Of a stretch of DNA of 64,000 nucleotides, positions 43,220-53,198 are shown in pieces. This DNA is from JAVVEG01 sp041751425 (GTDB lineage: Bacteria > Pseudomonadota > Gammaproteobacteria > Pseudomonadales > Pseudohongiellaceae). Both the position numbers and the translations under genes were made by a program. The stretch covers positions 1-64,000 of the forward strand of contig JBGSXL010000025.1 in assembly GCA_041751425.1 (NCBI GenBank), in the 5' to 3' direction. The first letter of the stretch is position 1. Each line of letters starts with the position of its first letter. The notes beneath the pieces were generated by a model that saw only the letters and a list, made by a program, of their open reading frames with translations, was not told where the DNA came from and did not search any database.

Positions 43220-44389
43220 TCAGATTGAAGCGCTGCTTGTTTGCGCTAGCGCGAGGCTGTCTTCTACTACATTCACGCGCATTCCTTCTATCACCGCCTG
43301 AATAGGAGACAGACAGATTCGTTCACCATTGGCCAGTCCGCTGGTGATTAGCACACGCTCATTCTCAAAACGCATGATTTCAATGTCGCGGTACCAGAGT
43401 CGGTTTTCAGTATCCACAACAAGCACGCGACTATTGCCACGCACGACCTCGCGCGGCAACACAATCACGTTTTCTGCTTTACGGCCCTGAATAGACGCCT
43501 CAACATAAAGCCCGATCGGCAGAGGTATCTCGGCATCCTGCTGCACCACGCGTACTATTGCCTGCACGGCGTTGCTCGCAGTATCGATGCTGCCTTCCAT
43601 GCGGACCAGTCTACCTTGCCAATGCTGCATGTCGGCGCCGAGCCGACCACTTAAGTTAACAATGGGGGCAACATCCAGTGGCAGTTCACCGCGCGCACCT
43701 AACGGAATATCCAGATATGACAGTTGATTAATTGCCAGAGGCAAACGCACCTCTACCTCATCCGCACTCAACAACACCGCCAACTCCTGACCGCGGCCCA
43801 TATGTTGACCCAGATCGATCTTTACGCTTTCCACAATAGTCGCAAACGGCGCACGCACTTCGCTGCGACGCAAATCCAGTTCAGCCTGTGCCACAGCTCC
43901 CTGCGCATCACGTACACGGCCGGCTGCGTTCTCCGCCTGACGTTGCAGATCCCGCAGTTGCGATTCACTGATCAGGCGTTGCACTGCCAGAGCACTATTG
44001 CGTTCAAGTTCCTCGGCTGCATGACGCGCATCCGCCTGCGTCTGGGCAAGGCTCGAGCTCGCTCGCTCCAGCGCAGTTTCATAATCACGACTGTCTATAC
44101 GCAGAATAACTTCATCGGCTTCGAAGTACCCACCGACGACAAAAGAAGGGGACACCCAGGACACCGGGCCCATGGCTGCGGCGGAAAGACTTAACCGGCG
44201 ACTTGCTTGCACGCGACCCTGCGACTGGACTTCCAGCATGACATCTTCGGAATAAACCGACGCCACGCGAACACTGGCCACTGCCTGCTCCGGAGGCACC
44301 GCTTCCAGGCGCGCTGGCGTTCTGATCAATACGATGAAAACCAATACAGCAACAACAAGTATGGCTACTGGCAGAATGACTTTCTTCAC
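43220..44389 (-). CDS. RND efflux periplasmic adaptor (membrane fusion protein)
   Basis: 389 residues: N-terminal transmembrane anchor (4-22), lipoyl-like half (VQSQGRVQASRRLSLSAAAMG), coiled coil (LERASSSLAQTQADARHAAEELERN), second half RSEVRAPFATIVESVKIDLGQHMGRG, beta-barrel. 44 bp upstream of the permease, same operon. Confidence 0.92.
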   Translation of the reverse strand: MKKVILPVAILVVAVLVFIVLIRTPARLEAVPPEQAVASVRVASVYSEDVMLEVQSQGRVQASRRLSLSAAAMGPVSWVSPSFVVGGYFEADEVILRIDSRDYETALERASSSLAQTQADARHAAEELERNSALAVQRLISESQLRDLQRQAENAAGRVRDAQGAVAQAELDLRRSEVRAPFATIVESVKIDLGQHMGRGQELAVLLSADEVEVRLPLAINQLSYLDIPLGARGELPLDVAPIVNLSGRLGADMQHWQGRLVRMEGSIDTASNAVQAIVRVVQQDAEIPLPIGLYVEASIQGRKAENVIVLPREVVRGNSRVLVVDTENRLWYRDIEIMRFENERVLITSGLANGERICLSPIQAVIEGMRVNVVEDSLALAQTSSASI

Positions 44390-44522
44390 TTCAACGCCCC
44401 TGAGACTGATTTACCTGCAAGCGGAACCCGATGCGCCAGTCCAACCCGATTACCGCAGCGCGTGTGAATTATACGTGACTTACTTTAACCGGATCACTCG
44501 GAGTAGCCTGCAACGGGGTCGC

Positions 44523-46454
44523 TCAGTCGACTTTGACACGAAACGCCAAAAGTACATTACCGGTTTGTTGCCTGAATCGCTCATAGCCGGAACCGACAAA
44601 TAACATGCCAGCGCCGGTTGCAACAGAGTGGGAATCGATAGAGCCGCCACGTGCCTGCGCGCCATTGATCGTGTCGAACTCGCGGGCCGTATCATACTCG
44701 AACAGAATAGCGCCGGTCTCACCATGGAAAATGAATATCCTGCCATCGATATTGGCTGCTACCAATGCGCCATCTATAACCAGCGGCATGGCCGAGAAGC
44801 CGTATTTCTCGTGGCAGGAAGCGATGCGTTCAGAACGACCGTTACCGCAATCAGGACTAGCGCGATATTCCCACAGTGGTTCGCCATCGATGATATCAAA
44901 GGCATACACGCCCGCGTTGATCATATCGTCTGTAAGGCTGGCGAAATGCGGATCGTTTATCGGCATGAAAACACTCTCACCATCCACAGCGATACCCCAG
45001 TGGTTGCCGCCGAGCACGCCACCTTCACCAATGCGCTGTTGCCAGATTACGGAACCATCGTCCGGATCAAGTGCCCACAGATGACCGGATTTCTGACCCG
45101 CTAATAGACGCTCGCTACCGTCCGGTAAAGTCACCAGTACCGCAGCGCTGCCAAAATCCCAATCCTTCAGAATGCTTTCAGTCGGGTCCGGGCAATTCGG
45201 ACCGGGAACGGCGCCACTGCATCCTGTATTCCATACATCGTTAGCAATAGCCTGAAATAGCCATTGCTGTTCACCTGTTTCGAAATCCAGTGCGATAATC
45301 GCGTTGCTGGTGACGGTCGCTGGCAGTGATGTGTTCTCACCGGTGGTGACATAAATAAAGCCACGTGCTGTATCCAGGGTGGGGCTGCCCCAGATGGGAG
45401 CGCCGGATGGTCCGCGCATTCTTGCACCGGCAGAGTTTATAGCGCCCGTGTATTCAGCAGGCGGCATGGTGTAGTAACGCCACAGGGTGTCACCTGTTCT
45501 AACATCCAGCATGATGAGTGCGCCACGCCCATGGCAACACTCATGCAACGGATTAGCGCCAGTTGTCACTCCTGAGGACGACACGGCGATGATCACTCTG
45601 TCTTCATGCAGCAATGGAGCGGCTGTCAAACGCGTGGCAACACCTTCGTCTACCTCCCCGCTGACAAGCCAGAGCCCTTCGCCAGTTTCAGCATTAATTG
45701 CATGCACGCGAGCCTGCTCGTCGGTCACGATCAAGGGCCAGATATCACTATTTTCCTGTGGCACTCCCAAAGTTGCCGAAGAGCGCAATGTAGCTCCCGC
45801 GTCATACGCCCATTTGACGCAACCCGTTGCACTGTCCAGTGCCAGCACTTTCTGCGTGGCACCAGCGGGGTAAAACAAAGTGGTTCCAGCTACGGCGGGA
45901 GCAGAGCGTAATCCTGAAACTCCGGGTAAACCCAGCGCCCAGGCCAGCTCAAGATGTGGCAGGTCTGCCATCTGCAAGCCACTCTGCGCGGCACTGAAGT
46001 TACGGGAGAACTGTTGATCCGCGCCAGATGGAACAATTGCGGCGGGGCTCAATTCAACTTGGCTGTTAGATGGTGAGCAGAGATTGCCTGCCAGCCAGTC
46101 ATCGTTGGCAGAGGTGGATGCCAGGTACTCAATCACCGCCGCTCGTTCCTGTACAGACAGGGCTTGTCCTTGCGCGGCCATTACGCCATTGGTCAATGCA
46201 TAGGAGATGGCATCTGCACTCATGCCTTGCAACGCCGGCAAGGTTAAAGCTCTTGCATCGCCACCATTGTGGCAAACCGCACACTGCGCTTCATACACCA
46301 GTTGCCCCCGATGTGTGGGTGGAGGTTCGGCACTGGAAGGGAGGTTTTGTTGCGCATGCAAATGGCCGGTTGATAACAGGCCATGTGTTAATAATAAAAA
46401 CAGAAAAGAGGGACGAGGGTGTATCCGAAAGAATGCGCGCATGGGCTTGCTCAT
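44523..46454 (-). CDS. Secreted quinohemoprotein: cytochrome c plus PQQ-type beta-propeller
   Basis: 643 residues. Signal peptide ending HLHAQ; a heme motif CAVCH near residue 62; then PQQ-enzyme propeller repeats with tryptophan-docking patterns (GCVKWAYDAGA, GDTLWRYYTMP, GEQQWLFQAIANDVWNTGCSG). This order (heme first) matches polyvinyl-alcohol dehydrogenase-like proteins rather than methanol dehydrogenase. Expected to oxidise an alcohol in the periplasm and pass electrons to its heme; whether PQQ is bound cannot be told. I chose ATG 46454. Confidence 0.83.
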   Translation of the reverse strand: MSKPMRAFFRIHPRPSFLFLLLTHGLLSTGHLHAQQNLPSSAEPPPTHRGQLVYEAQCAVCHNGGDARALTLPALQGMSADAISYALTNGVMAAQGQALSVQERAAVIEYLASTSANDDWLAGNLCSPSNSQVELSPAAIVPSGADQQFSRNFSAAQSGLQMADLPHLELAWALGLPGVSGLRSAPAVAGTTLFYPAGATQKVLALDSATGCVKWAYDAGATLRSSATLGVPQENSDIWPLIVTDEQARVHAINAETGEGLWLVSGEVDEGVATRLTAAPLLHEDRVIIAVSSSGVTTGANPLHECCHGRGALIMLDVRTGDTLWRYYTMPPAEYTGAINSAGARMRGPSGAPIWGSPTLDTARGFIYVTTGENTSLPATVTSNAIIALDFETGEQQWLFQAIANDVWNTGCSGAVPGPNCPDPTESILKDWDFGSAAVLVTLPDGSERLLAGQKSGHLWALDPDDGSVIWQQRIGEGGVLGGNHWGIAVDGESVFMPINDPHFASLTDDMINAGVYAFDIIDGEPLWEYRASPDCGNGRSERIASCHEKYGFSAMPLVIDGALVAANIDGRIFIFHGETGAILFEYDTAREFDTINGAQARGGSIDSHSVATGAGMLFVGSGYERFRQQTGNVLLAFRVKVD

Positions 46455-46510
46455 GATTTTCAAGAAGTGATGTCAACAGTCAGCAAAACCAATGCTGCTA
46501 AATGCTTACT

Positions 46511-47512
46511 CTAACCGCCGCTGGCGCTTGCGCTGGCTCTGATTCTCAACTCCTGCCCTACACGCAATAAATCATCGGCAAGATCATTTTCCGCCCGCAG
46601 TGTATTGACACTGGTGCGGTAGCGATTGGCGATTCGCCAAAGCGTTTCACCCTTGCGAACTTTATGGGTTATCTCTGTCGGCTCAGCATTGGCTGCCAAT
46701 GTCGCTGCGGTGTTGGCAGCGATGGCACCGGCAACGTTATTAGCGCTTGTAGCATCTGCAGGCGTTGCACGAACCGCTGCAACGCTATTGCCAGGCACCT
46801 GCAGGCGCTGCCCTATAGTAATGAAGTCACCGCGCAGATCATTGGCGGCGCGCAGTTGTGGCACGCTGGATTCCATTCTGGCAGCAATTGCTGTCAGCGT
46901 ATCACCACGTTGTACGATGTACTCCCTGCTCTGCCCGGACATCGCCAGCACATATTGCGTGTAGGGTTCCGGGAACACTGCCACATGGTAATGCGGGGGA
47001 TTTCTTTCCCGGGTGACATCCAGAACATCACTCTTTTCCAATGCCAACAGAGTGCGCTCCAGCCAGGTACGACAACTTCCTTTGGAAGGAATCCGCAGAT
47101 CAAACGCCATACCGGTTGGATGTACAGAATCTCTGGCTGCATTGGCGGGCTGTCTTTCAATGGGTCGGGTCATGCTAGTGACAGTGAGGCGCTCGCCACA
47201 AGCGCTGTAGTATTGGGCGCTCAAACGCTCAAGCAGAGTTTTGACCTGCGGGCGTACGTAGGGGTAGGAGACGTTGTGCAGAATGATATTGCGGCCTGCA
47301 ACGACACGCACTAATTCACCTGAATCAGTTAATTGCGTGACTTCACGGGATGTCCTGGCGAATTGATACCTGTGTTTAACGGCATGCTGATGTTGCTTTT
47401 CCATGGACGCACGCGAGCCCGAAAGGCTTTGTGCTTGCGCCTTAGGCATGTGCAGTGTGTACATGCTTACAAAAACAATAAGCGTCACACACAGTGATGT
47501 CAGGTTTTTCAT
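46511..47512 (-). CDS. Periplasmic DUF5715/M15-like protein with two LysM domains
   Basis: 333 residues. Signal peptide to AQAQ; a middle domain with HPTGMAFDLR and HYHVAVFP, which recall D-Ala-D-Ala peptidase zinc ligands (HxxG..FDxR, HxHV); then LysM domains at about 195-240 (YIVQRGDTLTAIAARM) and 283-326 (HKVRKGETLWRIANRY) separated by an Ala/Thr linker. Peptidoglycan-bound wall enzyme or scaffold. Confidence 0.85.
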   Translation of the reverse strand: MKNLTSLCVTLIVFVSMYTLHMPKAQAQSLSGSRASMEKQHQHAVKHRYQFARTSREVTQLTDSGELVRVVAGRNIILHNVSYPYVRPQVKTLLERLSAQYYSACGERLTVTSMTRPIERQPANAARDSVHPTGMAFDLRIPSKGSCRTWLERTLLALEKSDVLDVTRERNPPHYHVAVFPEPYTQYVLAMSGQSREYIVQRGDTLTAIAARMESSVPQLRAANDLRGDFITIGQRLQVPGNSVAAVRATPADATSANNVAGAIAANTAATLAANAEPTEITHKVRKGETLWRIANRYRTSVNTLRAENDLADDLLRVGQELRIRASASASGG

Positions 47513-47849
47513 ATCGCCAGCCCTATCAGTTGCTGTTCTTATTATTTACCTGGTCCACAAGATGAACGGGTAAAAATTCTCACCTGAACTCTTAATATTG
47601 AGCAGTATAGCCATGATTTAATTAGATAAAAAGCACTATTTTTAGTATTTGCCAACAATATCACTGAATGGCTACTGATTTACGCGTCGGGTTCTGCAGT
47701 AGCATTTGTTCTGCCGCAGCTGAGGTCAGCGCCGGGCAATGCCCCCAAGGTAGCAGGCTATACGCCATTTTGCGACCCTGATTTGCGTATCCTAAACCCC
47801 TGATTTATCCCCCCATGGTTGAAGGTATGGTGTTCTGCATGTGTCCGGG
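47513..47849. other. 337-bp gene-free gap
   Basis: AT-rich near 47590-47660, likely the promoter of the LysM gene. The rest has no ORF with a ribosome site and no hairpin I would call a terminator. Confidence 0.6.
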
Positions 47850-48779
47850 CTAAATATCGCAGATCGCAACAGCCTGCGCCAGCGATGCGATGCGCTCGGC
47901 ATTACTGCGCTCCGGGCCCGAACCATCCATATTGACCGCGCGTCTGGGAATAAATTCCTGTGCTACGTAACCATCGAATCCAGTTGCATAGATGGCGCGC
48001 ATGATCGCCGGGTAATGCAATTCCTGCGAATCATCTATCTCGTTCCTGCCCGGCACGCCCGCCGTATGGTAATGACCGAACCAGTGGTGGTGATCCCGAA
48101 TGGTTCGGATCACGTCTCCCTCCTGCACCTGCATATGGTAAATATCATAGAGCAGCTTGAAATTGGGCGACCCAATACGTTCACACAGGGCGATACCCCA
48201 GGCGGAGCTGTCGCACATGTAATCGGCATGATCAATCTTGCTGTTGAACAACTCCATCTGCACCGTAATGTTATTGCGCTCCGCCAGGCTCATGATCTGC
48301 TGCAGGCCGCGCGCGCAATTCTCCAGCCCGGTTTCATCATCCATACCGTTGCGGTTGCCGCTGAAGCAGATCAGATTTTTATATCCTGCCTGCGCCATTA
48401 AACCGATGTGACTGGTGTAATTCTGGATCAGCGTGCTGTGATAATCAGTGTTGTTCCAGCCTTCAGTCAGACTGATCTCGGCACCGTTGCACATGGAGCA
48501 ATCTATATTGTGGTCTTGCAGAATCTGCCACTGCGACGGCCCGATCAAATCGATGGCAGAGAAACCTATTTCATTGACAACAGCGCACAATTCTTCCAGC
48601 GATAGAAAACCATAAGTCCATTGCGCCACCGAGTGTTTTATCCTGCCACGATTCTGAAATTCTGCCGCTGCCTGCTGCGCGGCGTTCGCAGTTGCTACCA
48701 GACCGGGCAATGCCGCTACTCCCAGCGCACTGAGTGCAGCCCGACGCATCAGCTCACGACGCTTTATTAACTGGCTCAT
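47850..48779 (-). CDS. Tat-exported hydroxypyruvate-isomerase-like TIM barrel
   Basis: 309 residues from MSQLIKRRELMRRAALSALG, a Tat leader ending ATANA. The TIM barrel of the AP endonuclease 2/xylose-isomerase-like family has metal-ligand-like VQMELFNSKIDHADYMCDS, KLLYDIYHMQVQEGD, GHYHTAG and VAQEFIP in the order of hydroxypyruvate isomerase. Start overlaps the MFS gene by 26 nt. Likely a ketose or keto-sugar epimerase in the periplasm. Confidence 0.85.
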   Translation of the reverse strand: MSQLIKRRELMRRAALSALGVAALPGLVATANAAQQAAAEFQNRGRIKHSVAQWTYGFLSLEELCAVVNEIGFSAIDLIGPSQWQILQDHNIDCSMCNGAEISLTEGWNNTDYHSTLIQNYTSHIGLMAQAGYKNLICFSGNRNGMDDETGLENCARGLQQIMSLAERNNITVQMELFNSKIDHADYMCDSSAWGIALCERIGSPNFKLLYDIYHMQVQEGDVIRTIRDHHHWFGHYHTAGVPGRNEIDDSQELHYPAIMRAIYATGFDGYVAQEFIPRRAVNMDGSGPERSNAERIASLAQAVAICDI

Positions 48780-50043
48780 TAGCATTCTCCCGTTTGAATG
48801 TAAGTGCAAAAAACACCAGTATGACTAAGGCAAGAACAGCCGGCATTATCCAGAATGTGAAAGCGCTTTCCTGCCACCCGGCCATGGAAGAACCATCCAA
48901 TTGAATTCTGTCGCCCCACCAGCCAAGTACATAGTTGCCGATCAACATACCAGCGCCATAGGTCAGTAAAGCGAACAAACCCTGCGCGCTGGCACGGATC
49001 GGTTTGGGCGCTTTACGATCAACATACAACTGACCCGTTACAAAGAAGAAGTCATAGCAAATACCATGCAATGCCACACCGAAAATAAGCATCGCGGCGG
49101 ATTCAGGGAAGCTGGCGAATACGAGATAGCGCAGCGCCCACGCACCCATCGCGATAACCAACATCCACTTGACGCCAAAGCGAATAATGAAGAACGGCAC
49201 CAGCAGCATGAACAACACTTCGCTCATTTGCCCGATGGCCATGAAGGAGGCTGATTGTTCACCAAATGCCATCGCGGCTATGAAGTCGTTTGTGCGCGCG
49301 TAGTAGAAAGCCAGGGGTATGCTGATGAGAAAACTGCTGAGTGCGAACACGAAGAAATTGCGCTCCGCCATCAATTTGATGGCATCCAGGCCCAGCGCCT
49401 TGCCCACACTGAACGTCTGTCCTTTGGCCTGCGGAGGCGTTGCCGGCAGCGTCAGGCTGTAGAGGCCGTAAATCAGTGAGACAACTGCTGCCATCTGCAG
49501 CGGTATATTGGTGATCTGTGCGTTCGCGGCACCGGTCAGTGCCCGCAGCAACGGAATATTCACCCAACCCAGAATAGTTTGCGCCACCACAAACCCTGCC
49601 ACAATCCAGCCGATGGTGCCCCAGACGCGAATTGCCGGGAATTGTCTGTCGGCGTTTTCAATATTGGAAAACGCAATGGTATTGGCCAGCGCCAGAGTTG
49701 GCATGTACAACATGAAGTAGGCGAACATGACCCAGATGAAGACACCCGGTTCTGTGATAGTAGCTGCATACCAAAGCAGAACCGCGCCGACCAGATGACA
49801 AAAGGCGTTCACCCGTTCTGCATTGAAATAACGGTCAGCCAACAATCCCACGAACAACGGAGCCAACAGCGCAGCCCAGTTATGCGTCGCATAGGCTTGC
49901 CCGATGATGGTATTGATGCCGGCTTCACCCTGGAACACTTCCAGCAGGTAGCTGCCCATGGTGACAAAGAAGGCGCCCCAGACAAAAAATTGCAGAAACA
50001 TCATGAGGCAAAGGCGGGTGATCACAAGCTGATCTGAGCGCAT
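48754..50043 (-). CDS. MFS transporter, nucleoside:H+ symporter (NupG) type
   Basis: 429 residues, 12 helices. NHS-family pattern: LMMFLQFFVWGAFFVTMGSYL at the start, HNWAALLAPLFVGLLADRYF, FPAIRVWGTIGWI. In sugar-degrading clusters such transporters import sugar derivatives; given the neighbours this is my preferred substrate class. Confidence 0.85.
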   Translation of the reverse strand: MRSDQLVITRLCLMMFLQFFVWGAFFVTMGSYLLEVFQGEAGINTIIGQAYATHNWAALLAPLFVGLLADRYFNAERVNAFCHLVGAVLLWYAATITEPGVFIWVMFAYFMLYMPTLALANTIAFSNIENADRQFPAIRVWGTIGWIVAGFVVAQTILGWVNIPLLRALTGAANAQITNIPLQMAAVVSLIYGLYSLTLPATPPQAKGQTFSVGKALGLDAIKLMAERNFFVFALSSFLISIPLAFYYARTNDFIAAMAFGEQSASFMAIGQMSEVLFMLLVPFFIIRFGVKWMLVIAMGAWALRYLVFASFPESAAMLIFGVALHGICYDFFFVTGQLYVDRKAPKPIRASAQGLFALLTYGAGMLIGNYVLGWWGDRIQLDGSSMAGWQESAFTFWIMPAVLALVILVFFALTFKRENANEPVNKAS

Positions 50044-50145
50044 AAAGGGATTCCCGTGCTATTTGGTTATTATTGGTTTGCACATTACAATAGCCCCGAA
50101 CTGTAATAAATTCACGCAGCATTTGGAATCACTATTTCAACGAAT

Positions 50146-51306
50146 ATGACGCAAATTCGGCTCGGCATGATCGGCGGTGGTACAGGCTCGTTCATCGGCG
50201 CGATTCATCGCAAAGCCGCTGCACTGGACGGGCGCTACCTGTTGCAGGCAGGTGCGTTCAGCAGCAACCCGAAAACCTCTCACGAAACCGGCCGCGCATT
50301 GAGTTTGCACCCACAGCGGGTGTATGACTCCTATGCATATATGTTGCAACAGGAAGCCGCGTTACCCGCCGAGCAACGCATACAGACCGTCGCCATCGTT
50401 ACCCCCAATCATCTGCACGCGGCGCAAGCCATCATGGCGCTGGAGCACGGGTTTCATGTCGTTCTCGACAAACCCATGGCCATGTCATTGGCAGAGGCGC
50501 GACAGATTAAAACGGCGGCTGAACAAAGCAAATGCCTGTTGGCGCTCACACATACTTATGCCGGCTATCCGATGATCAAGGAGGCGCGTCATCTGGTATC
50601 TGCTGGTAAACTGGGAAAGATTCGCAAAATATTTGTCGATTACCCGCAGGGCTGGCTTAGTACCTTTCTGGAGCAAAATGGTCAGAAACAGGCGGCCTGG
50701 CGCACCGACCCGAAACGAGCTGGCAATGGCGGCTGTATAGGCGATATCGGGACACATGCTGCGCATCTGGCTGAGTATGTGAGTGGTTTGAAGATTACTC
50801 ACGTATGCGCGCAACTGAACACGGTGGTGCCAGGTCGCTTACTGGACGACGACGCGGCTGCTTTGCTGAGATTTGAACAGGGTGCCAGTGGTGTTCTGGT
50901 TGCAACTCAGGTGGCTGCGGGTGAGGAGAATAATCTGCGTATTCGCGTTTACGGTGAACTGGGTGGTCTGGAGTGGTCACACAATGACGCCAATTCCCTG
51001 CACCTGAAAATGCTGGACCAACCGCTGCAGATTTATCGCACCGGCTCCGGGTATCTTTCGCAAGCGGCAACTAACAGCACGCGCCTGCCTGCAGGACATC
51101 CCGAAGGTTTTATTGAAGCACTGGCCAATATATACATAAACTTCGCCAACGCCGTTGACGCGAAAAACGCTGGCAGTTTCGCTGGCAGTACCGATTATGA
51201 TTTTCCATCTATAGCTGAGGGATTGCGTGGCATGGCTTTTATGGAAGGCATGATCGCGTCTGCTGCGGCTACGGAGAAATGGACGGCGTTGCCTGTGGAA
51301 CTTTAA
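50146..51306 (+). CDS. Gfo/Idh/MocA-family NAD(P)-dependent oxidoreductase
   Basis: 386 residues. Rossmann motif MIGGGTGSFIGAIHR (8-22), VAIVTPNHLHAAQA and the EKP-type DKPMAMS with catalytic Lys, then DIGTHAAHLAEYVSG with the catalytic His. No signal peptide: cytoplasmic sugar (or inositol) oxidation/reduction. The next two genes on the strand complete the operon. Confidence 0.9.
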   Translation: MTQIRLGMIGGGTGSFIGAIHRKAAALDGRYLLQAGAFSSNPKTSHETGRALSLHPQRVYDSYAYMLQQEAALPAEQRIQTVAIVTPNHLHAAQAIMALEHGFHVVLDKPMAMSLAEARQIKTAAEQSKCLLALTHTYAGYPMIKEARHLVSAGKLGKIRKIFVDYPQGWLSTFLEQNGQKQAAWRTDPKRAGNGGCIGDIGTHAAHLAEYVSGLKITHVCAQLNTVVPGRLLDDDAAALLRFEQGASGVLVATQVAAGEENNLRIRVYGELGGLEWSHNDANSLHLKMLDQPLQIYRTGSGYLSQAATNSTRLPAGHPEGFIEALANIYINFANAVDAKNAGSFAGSTDYDFPSIAEGLRGMAFMEGMIASAAATEKWTALPVEL

Positions 51307-51364
51307 CGATAGGTAAAAACATTTTCTCGAAGTAAATTAATCCAGACAAGACGAGAACATCGCA

Positions 51365-52423
51365 ATGAAAACAATAAAAGGTCCCGGCATTTTTCTCGCG
51401 CAATTTGCCGACGACAAGGCACCCTTCAACAATATCGGCAACATTTGCGAATGGGCTGCGGCACTCGGTTATAAAGGGCTGCAGATTCCAACATGGGACA
51501 CCCGGCTCATCGATCTGGAGCTTCTTGCCAGCAGTAAAACCTATGCGGAAGAATACAAGGGCAGAATCGCCTCCTACGGGCTGTCGATTACGGAACTGAG
51601 CACTCACCTGCAAGGACAATTGGTAGCTGTTCACCCTGCCTATAACGAGATGTTCGACGGCTTTGCGCCCGAGCACCTGCGTGGCAAACCTGCGGCACGC
51701 ACTGAATGGGCGGTAAAGCAATTACAGATGGCCGCTGCTGCCAGCCGCAACCTGGATATCAATGTGCATGCCTCGTTTCCCGGGGCCCTGATGTGGCACA
51801 CCGTTTACCCATGGCCACAGCGGCCAGCGGGTTTGGTGGAGCAGGGTTTTGCAGAATTGGCGCGACGCTGGCTCCCCATTCTGGATACTTTCGACAATGT
51901 GGGTGTCGATATCTGTTATGAAATCCATGCGGGCGAGGATCTGCATGATGGTGTGTCTTATGAGCGCTTTCTGGCAGCGACCGGCGACCATCCCCGCGCA
52001 CGCATTCTGTTCGATCCCAGCCATTTCGTGCTGCAGCAAATGGACTATCTGCAGTTCATCGATATCTATCATGAAAAGATCGGCATGTTTCATGTGAAAG
52101 ATGCGGAGTTCAATCCCAGCGGCCGCAGTGGCGTCTATGGCGGTTATCAGGAGTGGATAGACAGACCGGGGCGATTTCGCTCACTGGGCGATGGTCAGGT
52201 GGATTTCGTCAGCATCTTCAGTAAACTCAGCCAATACGGCTATGATGGCTGGGCAGTGTTGGAATGGGAATGCTGCATCAAACATCCTCAGCAGGGAGCA
52301 GAAGAAGGCGCACCGTTTATTGAGAACCACATCATTACTGTTACCGATAAAGCATTTGACGACTTCGCCGGACAACAGGCGGATCACAAACTGAACAGAA
52401 GAATTTTAGGCCTGGAGGATTAA
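51365..52423 (+). CDS. Cytoplasmic sugar phosphate isomerase/epimerase (TIM barrel)
   Basis: 352 residues. AP_endonuc_2-like barrel with metal-binding YEIHAGEDLHDG, LFDPSHFVLQQMD, FHVKDAEFNPSGR and VLEWECCIKHPQ. Partner of the preceding dehydrogenase, as in inositol and 3-keto-sugar operons. Ends 1 nt before the next ATG. Confidence 0.88.
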   Translation: MKTIKGPGIFLAQFADDKAPFNNIGNICEWAAALGYKGLQIPTWDTRLIDLELLASSKTYAEEYKGRIASYGLSITELSTHLQGQLVAVHPAYNEMFDGFAPEHLRGKPAARTEWAVKQLQMAAAASRNLDINVHASFPGALMWHTVYPWPQRPAGLVEQGFAELARRWLPILDTFDNVGVDICYEIHAGEDLHDGVSYERFLAATGDHPRARILFDPSHFVLQQMDYLQFIDIYHEKIGMFHVKDAEFNPSGRSGVYGGYQEWIDRPGRFRSLGDGQVDFVSIFSKLSQYGYDGWAVLEWECCIKHPQQGAEEGAPFIENHIITVTDKAFDDFAGQQADHKLNRRILGLED

Positions 52424-52424
52424 T

Positions 52425-53144
52425 ATGCGATTCCTGACACTTTCGATATCCCGATTACTGGCTGTTTCCTTCTTAATGGTACTCACTATGCCCACATCTT
52501 TCGCTCAGGATGCTGATGATTGGATCATTCTTTTTGATGGCTCCTCCACCGAGCATTGGCGACAGTATAATCGCGATACTTTTCCGACCACAGGTTGGCA
52601 TATAGAAGATGATGCGTTGGTATATCGCCCCGAGCAGAATCCGGGAGGTGTTTCCGGTGGCGATATCATCACCAGGCAAACATTTCAGGACTTTGAATTG
52701 CAATTGGAATGGCTGGTGGAAGAAGGTGCCAACAGCGGAATTTTCTATCACGCTCTGGAACAGCCGGATCAGGCTATTTATTGGTCAGCGTTGGAGATGC
52801 AGGTGTTGGACGATGAGAACCACCCGGACAGTTTTCTTGGCGTAAACGGCAATCGTCAGGCGGGGACATTGTACGATCTGCTACCTATCAATCCGAAAAC
52901 CGCGCGTCCCCATGGGCAATGGAATCAGGTACGTATTATTTCCGATGGCCCGGTGGTTGAGCATTGGCTCAACGGCGAGATGGTGCTGCGCTATGAACGC
53001 TGGACGGTGGAATGGTTTGCCATGCTGCGGCAAAGCAAGTTCAGCACCCACAATGAATTTGGCGCGATGCAAAGTGGTCACATCGGTTTGCAGGATCACG
53101 GGGATGTGGTGAAGTTCCGCAATATTCGTATTCGTAATTTGTAG
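52425..53144 (+). CDS. DUF1080 (3-keto-disaccharide hydrolase-like) secreted protein
   Basis: 239 residues. Signal peptide to SFAQD, then the concanavalin-like DUF1080 fold: ILFDGSSTEHWRQYN, DFELQLEWLVEEGANSGIFYH, EMQVLDDENH, GHIGLQDHGDVVKFRNIRIR. Some members hydrolyse 3-keto-glycosides, which fits the GMC and Gfo/Idh dehydrogenases beside it. Confidence 0.9.
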   Translation: MRFLTLSISRLLAVSFLMVLTMPTSFAQDADDWIILFDGSSTEHWRQYNRDTFPTTGWHIEDDALVYRPEQNPGGVSGGDIITRQTFQDFELQLEWLVEEGANSGIFYHALEQPDQAIYWSALEMQVLDDENHPDSFLGVNGNRQAGTLYDLLPINPKTARPHGQWNQVRIISDGPVVEHWLNGEMVLRYERWTVEWFAMLRQSKFSTHNEFGAMQSGHIGLQDHGDVVKFRNIRIRNL

Positions 53145-53198
53145 CGCTAGCGGTAGTAGTAAACCTGGCGCTCTACGGCAATCTTACATTCCATTTAC